64,000 nucleotides of DNA from Cycas panzhihuaensis. Taxonomy: Eukaryota; Cycadophyta. The DNA lies in contig CM041465.1 in the NCBI GenBank assembly GCA_023213395.1, positions 222,401,741 to 222,465,740 of the forward strand, read 5' to 3'. Every line of letters begins with the position of its first letter. Positions within the stretch are counted from its first letter, which is position 1. Below the pieces are notes generated by a model, which worked only from the letters and a program-made list of their open reading frames with translations, searched no databases and was not told the origin of the DNA. The translations under genes and the position numbers were made by a program. Below are positions 57,743-64,000 of the stretch, in pieces.

Positions 57743-60483
57743 TAGATGCGCGTCTACGGGATAATCACCTAGCTTGGAAGGAACGATGATAGTCGATGGT
57801 GATATCGAAGGTGTGAGTGAAAACCTATAAGCAAAGTAAGTATCACGCAGGGTGCCTTACGTGCCGGAGCGCAAGTTCGAGACCTATGGATTGTACCCAA
57901 TTACCTTGGAGCGGTCCCCTATCCCAAAGAGAAAGAGGGAAAGCATGAAAGGTAGCTTGGATGGACTTAAGAGGAAGGTCTTCCCACCCTTGGATGGCTG
58001 GAAGGGGAAGAAAGGAATCCTCAAGGGTTTCCCTATGATGGAGGGAAACAAGCGGAAAGAAGGTAGGCGATAGCCTACGGTGTGGCTAGGATCTTCTTGG
58101 TTATTTGACCAAGCAAATAGAGCCAAGAAGAGAGGAGGGAAGTGAGGATGGACAACCAAGCCAAAATCTCCCTTAATGATCCAAAAAGGGAACAAGAAAG
58201 GAAACAGGAATGGGTATCACGTGTGCAAGCAAATAATACCAAGTAGGGGTGAGCCGAAAGGGCGAGGTAGGTTTTGTAAATCAAGGAAAAGGAAAGGGTA
58301 AGTCTTCTATAGGTCCTTTTCCTATGAGGGTTGGGTGCACGATGTGTAATTATGCAAATATGAGTAAAATATATTATCTTCCCTTTCACTTTTATGTGTA
58401 GCCTACTTAACTAACACATAGATCTCAAATAAAAGTACGAAAAGGAAAGCAAGAGTCAAAAGAGGGGATGTACGTACCCGGAAGATGTAGCAGCTGATAA
58501 GAGACCTCACCCACATGTAACATACGTCCTCATCAATCCACAGATGATTGAGGGGCTTCCTTATCTTCCCCTTTGTGAAAAGAAAGTGAAAGGAAAGGAG
58601 TGAAAGCAAAGAGCAAAACAAGGGATCTTACCCGGATCCAAGTGATTTATGCCTTTGCAAGGGCACCACGACACCCTGTACATGCATGAACTTATCCCTT
58701 CCAAGAAGGGGCTACAAGGGATAAACTATATATATGTGATGTTTATGTTAGAGTGTTAGGGAAAACAGTTGTTGCAACAAGCTCTAAGACCCTCTCTTAA
58801 ACAAAGCTAAACATCAAGTAAAAACAGAGTAAGGGAAGCCTCAGGATGGCTAACCCTCTACTAAGTTCTCCACACAACTCACAAGCACAATGTGATAGTG
58901 GTAAAGGTCACTAAGGACAGACAAGAGATGTCAAGAAAAGAGCAACAAGGTGTTGGGAAGGTATGCAACACACGCAGTTGCTATGGGCAGCAATCCAGTG
59001 CACAAACCCTCGCTAATGATATCAAGGGGTACCCAACAACACGGGGACACTATAGGGGTCCAAATGAGAGGTGAGCAAGCCTGGAATCAGCATAGCAAGA
59101 GGCTGCATATGTTGATAATCCAACACTGGCCTAGGGCTTAATCTCTCCTAATAATCTCAAGAAGAGCATGGAGTAAGAGAAGAGAAGGTGGGAAGGGATT
59201 ACCCTTGGAGAGAAGGACTAAAAGGGGGCTGCCCCGCCTTACTCTCTTCACCAAACCTTAGGACTCTTCCCTCACTACTCCCTTGAAGAAAATCAATAGA
59301 GAGAAGGGTGGAGCTGGGACACAACAAGCCAAATATAATGGAAAAATGACTTTACAACAGTGAAACCTGAAGGAAATAGGCAAATATGATAAGAAATAGG
59401 TCCAAAATGGGGTAACCTACCATAAAACTGGAAGAGAAAGGTTTGTGAGACCTGTTGGGCGATGTATGACAGATCTGGGCCTGCTAACAATGAAGAAGAG
59501 GGCCGCTGCAAGGGTTTACAGGAGGAAATCTAACGGACAACTGAAAGGGGCACTTACTAGGCGAGTTGGAGGAGAAATCAATGCTAAATTGCTTGATGAA
59601 ACCTGGAGAGAGGCTTCCCAGTGTGGAAGCAAGGAGTTGTAGGCATGCCCTGGACTGGGATTGCAGGAAATGCAGGCTTGCAGGTACACTTGTAGCAGAA
59701 AGAGCAGAAGAGCAGAAGTTACAGTAGGAACTATTGTGTTTGAGACCAAAAAAAGACCTAAAGAGACCTCAAAATGATGAGGGTTTGGATACTTATACCC
59801 ATCTCAACCCTAAGTGGACGAATAGAGCACTAATAGGGCTGAGGTGGACATAAGGACATGTGGCGGTTCTACGGGAAACACGAGAATTTCCAAAAAGATT
59901 TTTAAAAAACAACTAATGACAGTCGCACTGCGACAAACTTCGTGGTACCACCATAAACTTCATGGTACCACTAAGTTTATAGTGGTGCAGGACCAGAAAG
60001 CTAGAATGGTAGATTTCTGGGTTCTGGGAGATTTGGGAGATGATTTGACAAGCCAATGAGGGGCTGGCCCTCCTGTCTAGGTGGCTAAAACAGTTCAGAA
60101 AGGACATGGACAGAGGCAAGCAAACATCAATGAGCAAAGATCCCAGAACGAGGTGCTAAGAGCTTAAGGTCGAGGCATGAACGAATCATACAGACCAAAA
60201 GGAACTTGGGGCAATGTGGAGATAGCGGAGGATCGTAGAGCACCATGGGGATGTCTACCTTGCGGAAAGGTAGGTCTCGCTGGGTCATCATAGGCTCGCA
60301 ATATGACAAGCAGCATGAGCAGGCAACAAATGCAAAGTGATCATACAAATGAAGCAAGCAATCATGCAATGAGGCAATACTTCTGTTAACCTTTCCAAAG
60401 AAATACACAAGTGAAAATAAAGAAGTATACCTGAGCCTACCTAAATCGACCTGTCTGTATCCATTCCCAGTAGCTGGGAAACA
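57743..60483 (-). repeat. 5' LTR of element B
   Basis: 2,741 bp; the inner terminus has decayed from TGGATG to TAGATG. The outer end GGGAAACA is followed by GCCCC. TATA-like site at about 59791-59797; inverted-repeat module at 59925-59988. Confidence 0.92.
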
Positions 60484-60488
60484 GCCCC
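60484..60488. repeat. target site duplication of element B (right), GCCCC
   Basis: Exact match to 29139-29143, adjoining the LTR terminus. Confidence 0.92.
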
Positions 60489-62260
60489 AAAGTACCTATA
60501 TTGATCTATGATCTTATGGTAAATGGTACCTTCATGGATGAAGGTTATGAGGGTTAATACATCACTTGAGAAAACATGAAGACAAATGAGGAAGCCACAT
60601 TTAACAAACTCAACATTCTCTCGAAAACTAGCCAAGTATATAAAAATCCACTTAATAGGGATGATTATGGATAAAACAATATTTTATAATAACCAAAATG
60701 GAAGAAAGAGTATACTTGTAATCTACCTTTTTAAGGCATTGGGTTTGTGCCACTAAATCTATTTAAAATTGGAGAACCCATACCTTTATATTACATGGCA
60801 AAAATAAATAAATGAGAATGGGTATGGCTTTAATAAAGCTAGAATATGAACAAATTAATAATGGAACCCTAATTACAACTATATCAAGGGACTATATAGA
60901 TAATTCTTATTCTAATTTAAACTACTAATATAGAGTATGAAGCAATGAAGAAAATGAAGAATCTACAATGCCTCATATATGCTAAATTGAATTAGACAAA
61001 GAAGAGAGGAACATAAGCACCCCCCTTATATTGGCCAAATGGCTCGAAGGGCCTATGAAGGGATTTAAAATATATAAGGAAGGTGATTCTTAATCAAGTA
61101 AATGGGAAGAGCACTAGAACACTAATTCAATAGAATTTAATAAGGAAAATTTTGAAACATTTTTAGAAAAGGAAGATAATAAAGATACAAAAGGAAAAGA
61201 ATAAGGTCCCCTCTAATGATATATCAAATCCATAGAATTAATCAAATATCGTTTTATGAACAAAATTGTTTAACATACACAATGTCACATTAAGTACTAA
61301 AGGGATTTATATAAATGGGAAAGTAAGTAGTAGAGAATACTTGTACCATCAATACTCAAAATCCTAACCTTATATTGGCATGTGACATATAGGAGAGAGG
61401 TGGTAGTCTAAACATTATTATAAAATTATTTTCAAATATAATTTGGTAGTGAATTAGAATCATCATTACCATTATTCAATAAAAATTAAAATGCATAAGA
61501 CACATTAAACTCTACAAAAATGAATAAAGAAAGCAAATCTTAGTTAGGATTAGTTGATTAATACCACAATGATAAAGAGAACAAAAATCTAAGTAGAGAA
61601 TTAGGAAAAATAAAGGAAAGTTAATATGGTTAAGGGTGAATTTTAACAATCATTTAGAAATAAAGATGAGTTGGGTGAAGTGGGGGGGGGGTGTGGATGT
61701 AATATAAACCCACCTTTCTTAAGCACTAGCAAGTAAGAACCACCAAAGGGTTAAGGATTAATATTAGTTATTAAGATTTATGCATGGGTTGCTAAGCCCT
61801 TCAATAAGACTTAAGGCTGGTAGGGCCACCAATAGGATTACATAAAGAAGACCTTTGCATATCTATTTAAAAGGTCAAATATCACTTATAAAGGGTTGTT
61901 GAGTATTATGATCTTTTGAGGAGAAAGTGAAGTAACTAGGAAGCAGAAAAGAACAAGACTTAATCCATATTTGTAAAAGAATTTAACATAAAGAACAATA
62001 TTAGGTTGCCATAGTAACAAAATTTTGGCATAATAGCCATGTTGATAAACACCTTTGGGTAAAATGTCACTTATTTATAGTTGGGAGGTTGGGAGGGAAC
62101 CCACATCAACTAACATTTTTAAAATTTAAAAAAGTGATTTAAAATACATACTTGATGGCTATTAGAGGCTATTGGCAGCTATTGATGGCTTGTGAGGTCC
62201 TAATGTTACTATGCACACATTTTAATTAAGAAATGAGCTTTAATCCTAATATTCTCCTCC
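60489..62260. other. AT-rich sequence, no gene assigned
   Basis: Only short frames with stops. Contains a run of ten G at 61682-61691. The right part may be the 3' LTR of the copia remnant that follows, but its borders cannot be set. Confidence 0.5.
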
Positions 62261-62264
62261 ATAA

Positions 62265-63023
62265 TGACCATTTCGTATAATTCCAAGCTTATCTCTAAAC
62301 TTTTGAAACTTGAACTTTCTAAGGACCTTAGGGAAGAGATTTGCTACTTGTTCCTTTGCTTTGTAATAGACCAATTCCATGCCACTATGTTGTATTGATA
62401 CCTTTGTAACGTTGGCCTATTTAAGAGTGTGAGGCTTTTATGGTTCCTAAACTTGACTTACTAAGGTAAACTTAACCATATTAGAGTATGTTTATGTCCT
62501 TTCAAGATTGATGTCAAGCATATATGTTAAGTAATATTTGTTTTTCTTAACTTTTACCTTGTAGTGGTCATATTCTTTATTGGAGTCATTTAGGAAAATG
62601 GTACACTTATTATTATCAAACACAATATTATGGTCCTATTCTAACATCTTTCCTATAAGTAATAGATCTTATGTAACACATCATCAACATATCTAATTTC
62701 CCTCAATAGTTGTGGCTCCCCCATGAATCATTTCCAAGGTATCCCATGCATTCTTTGATATAGTCATTTCACTTATGCTAGAGAATATGTGGCCATTTAA
62801 TACACAAAATATTAATGCTAAAGCTTTATTATATTTCTTCATACTTTCCTTAAAAGGTTTGTTCATCATCCAAGATAGCATTGTCACCTAAGTCATTGTA
62901 ACCATCATTTATAAATTCCTAAAAATTTTTAGCAATAAAAAATAATTTAATCAATTCACTCCAAAGTGCAAAATTAGTGCCATCAAATATAGGAATGATC
63001 ATATTGTTAAGATTGATTGCCAT
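62265..63023 (-). pseudogene. decayed Ty1/copia remnant: gag joined to pol 3' end
   Basis: On the minus strand from 63023: MAINLNNMIIPIFDGTNFAL, the copia gag start (FDGxNFxxW). The frame at 62887-62693 then has KKYNKALALIFCVLNGHIFS and SKNAWDTLEMIHGG, matching the copia gag pattern KALxxIxxxLxxxxFxxIxxxxTAKEAWDxLxxxxxG. After about 62560 the sequence instead reads KAKEQVANLFPKVL and KFQKFRDKLG (near 62370-62290), the typical C-terminal end of copia pol (KEQLADIFTKxL). A purine-rich GGAGGAGAATATT follows near 62260-62250 as a possible polypurine tract. Protease, integrase and RT are missing, so the element is internally deleted. Confidence 0.8.
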
Positions 63024-63273
63024 TATAAAGAAAACCTTTAATACATAATCCAAAGAAAATACAAGTGTTTATATATAGAAATAAATTTTATATGTGGTCA
63101 AATAAGATTCTTTCTTAATATCAAATGAGAGCAACTTGAAAATTAAATGAAATAAATATAAAATAAATGAGTCTTTTTTAATGAAATAAGTATGAAACCA
63201 ATAAGCTTTCAAAGTGATACAAATAAACTCTAAAGTGGTATGAAATATAAAAAAAATAAAAGAGTCTTTGAAT

Positions 63274-63640
63274 GAGCTTTTAAAGAAGCAATACGATGCA
63301 CTCTATGTCAACTTTTAAGTGCAATAAAGAACCTTGATTGAATTTTAAAAATAAACTTTAATAATGAAGCAAGATGATCTTTACATGAGCTAAATAAGCC
63401 TAATATAAGCTTCAAAATAAAGATGAATAAGCTAAAAATAAACTAAAATGTAAATGAGCTTTTAAGATACAATAAATTCACTCTATATGAGCCTTTATGG
63501 TGCAATAAGATGGTCTTAAATAACCTTTGAAATATATTTTAATAATGAGATAAGTTAACCTTTAAATAAGAAAAAATAAGCCAAATTTGAGCTTTAAAAT
63601 AAAATGAATGAGCTAAAACCAAATTAAAGTGAAACAAAAG
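63274..63640. repeat. tandem duplication, about 182-bp period
   Basis: GAGCTTTTAA... at 63274 recurs at 63456. Shared parts in order: ATTCACTCTATA/GCACTCTATG, GTGCAATAA, AATTTTAATAATGA, TGAGCTAAA, AAATAAAATGAATGAGCTAAAA. The two copies differ at many places. It lies upstream of the copia gag, in the leader or LTR area. Confidence 0.6.
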
Positions 63641-64000
63641 CTTTAAAATAAAATGATATAGGGTTTAGAAAGCTATTATATATGAAATGACATCTAATTA
63701 TTTTCTTCTCTTTTAAGAGGTAAAATTTCACTATATTCTACCAAAAATCATATGTAAGCCTTAAAAAAACCAAGTGAAATCAACCAAAGGGAGATTAGTA
63801 TCTCAATATGATATAAATATGCTTAAATAAAATTGTAAAATATGTCAAAATAGTAAGAAGGAGCTCAAAATTAGGTTAAATAGAAGTATTAACTTTAGCA
63901 ACCTCAAACACCCCCAAATGGATTTAAATCGTAATAAAACTATCTTTAATATGTAGATTAGTGAACTAGTTTTTTGACAAATCTAGCTATTTGAAAAACG
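63641..64000. other. AT-rich sequence, no gene seen
   Basis: Probably leader or LTR of the copia remnant; no boundary or motif identified before the window ends. Confidence 0.45.

Larger units (their letters stand above)
29144..60483 (-). mobile_element. element B: Tat-like Gypsy retrotransposon, split by element C
   Basis: The LTRs at 29144-31854 and 57743-60483 and the GCCCC duplication define one insertion. Removing element C and one GAAAC copy leaves about 16.9 kb, close to A. Minus-strand order: 5' LTR, primer site, gag (57574-54800), protease, RT (to 52790), [element C], RNase H (38359-37757), integrase (37740-36480), the antisense gene (33915-35848, plus strand), second RNase H (32701-32270), polypurine tract, 3' LTR. 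Same plan as A but a different LTR subfamily. Many stops; inactive. Confidence 0.92.

Overview
The window looks like nuclear DNA of a seed plant with a repeat-rich genome. No bacterial, organellar or intact single-copy host gene is recognisable. About three quarters of it (6169-22587 and 29144-60483) consists of three large related LTR retrotransposons of the Ty3/Gypsy Tat-like (OTA) type, here called A, B and C. All three are coded on the minus strand and broken by many stops and frameshifts. The rest is AT-rich, older, heavily decayed sequence with remains of Ty1/copia and another Ty3/Gypsy element.

Layout: 1-2230 holds a decayed Ty1/copia pol (+). 2242-4826 holds a decayed chromovirus-like Gypsy gag-pol (-) with an initiator-Met-type primer site, followed by its putative LTR. 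Element A spans 6169-22587 with target duplication CCTTA. 22593-29138 is AT-rich and mostly unassigned. Element B spans 29144-60483 (duplication GCCCC). Element C (38365-52784, duplication GAAAC) sits inside B, exactly at the end of B's reverse transcriptase domain. 60489-64000 is AT-rich and contains a copia remnant (-) with gag joined to the pol 3' end.

Each complete element has an unusual plan, read on the minus strand: 5' LTR (2.0-2.8 kb), primer site, gag, protease with an Asp-Asn-Gly active site, RT, native RNase H that lacks its first catalytic Asp, integrase, then a gene in the opposite orientation, then a second RNase H of the RNase HI type, polypurine tract and 3' LTR. The opposite gene has a plant-mobile-domain-like N-terminal half, a variable 10-residue repeat region and a coiled-coil C-terminus. 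It appears to have its own TATA box, a 79-bp 5' intron of constant length and a second 109-114-bp intron, all at matching places in A, B and C.

A short inverted-repeat module (GCACCATGGCAAA ... TTTGGCATGGTGC) occurs both in the LTR U3 and in the leader of the antisense gene, and may link their regulation. C has lost RT, native RNase H and the integrase core by one internal deletion yet keeps the antisense gene, the second RNase H and both LTRs, so it is a non-autonomous derivative. All family and motif assignments come from reading the sequence by eye; no searches were run.
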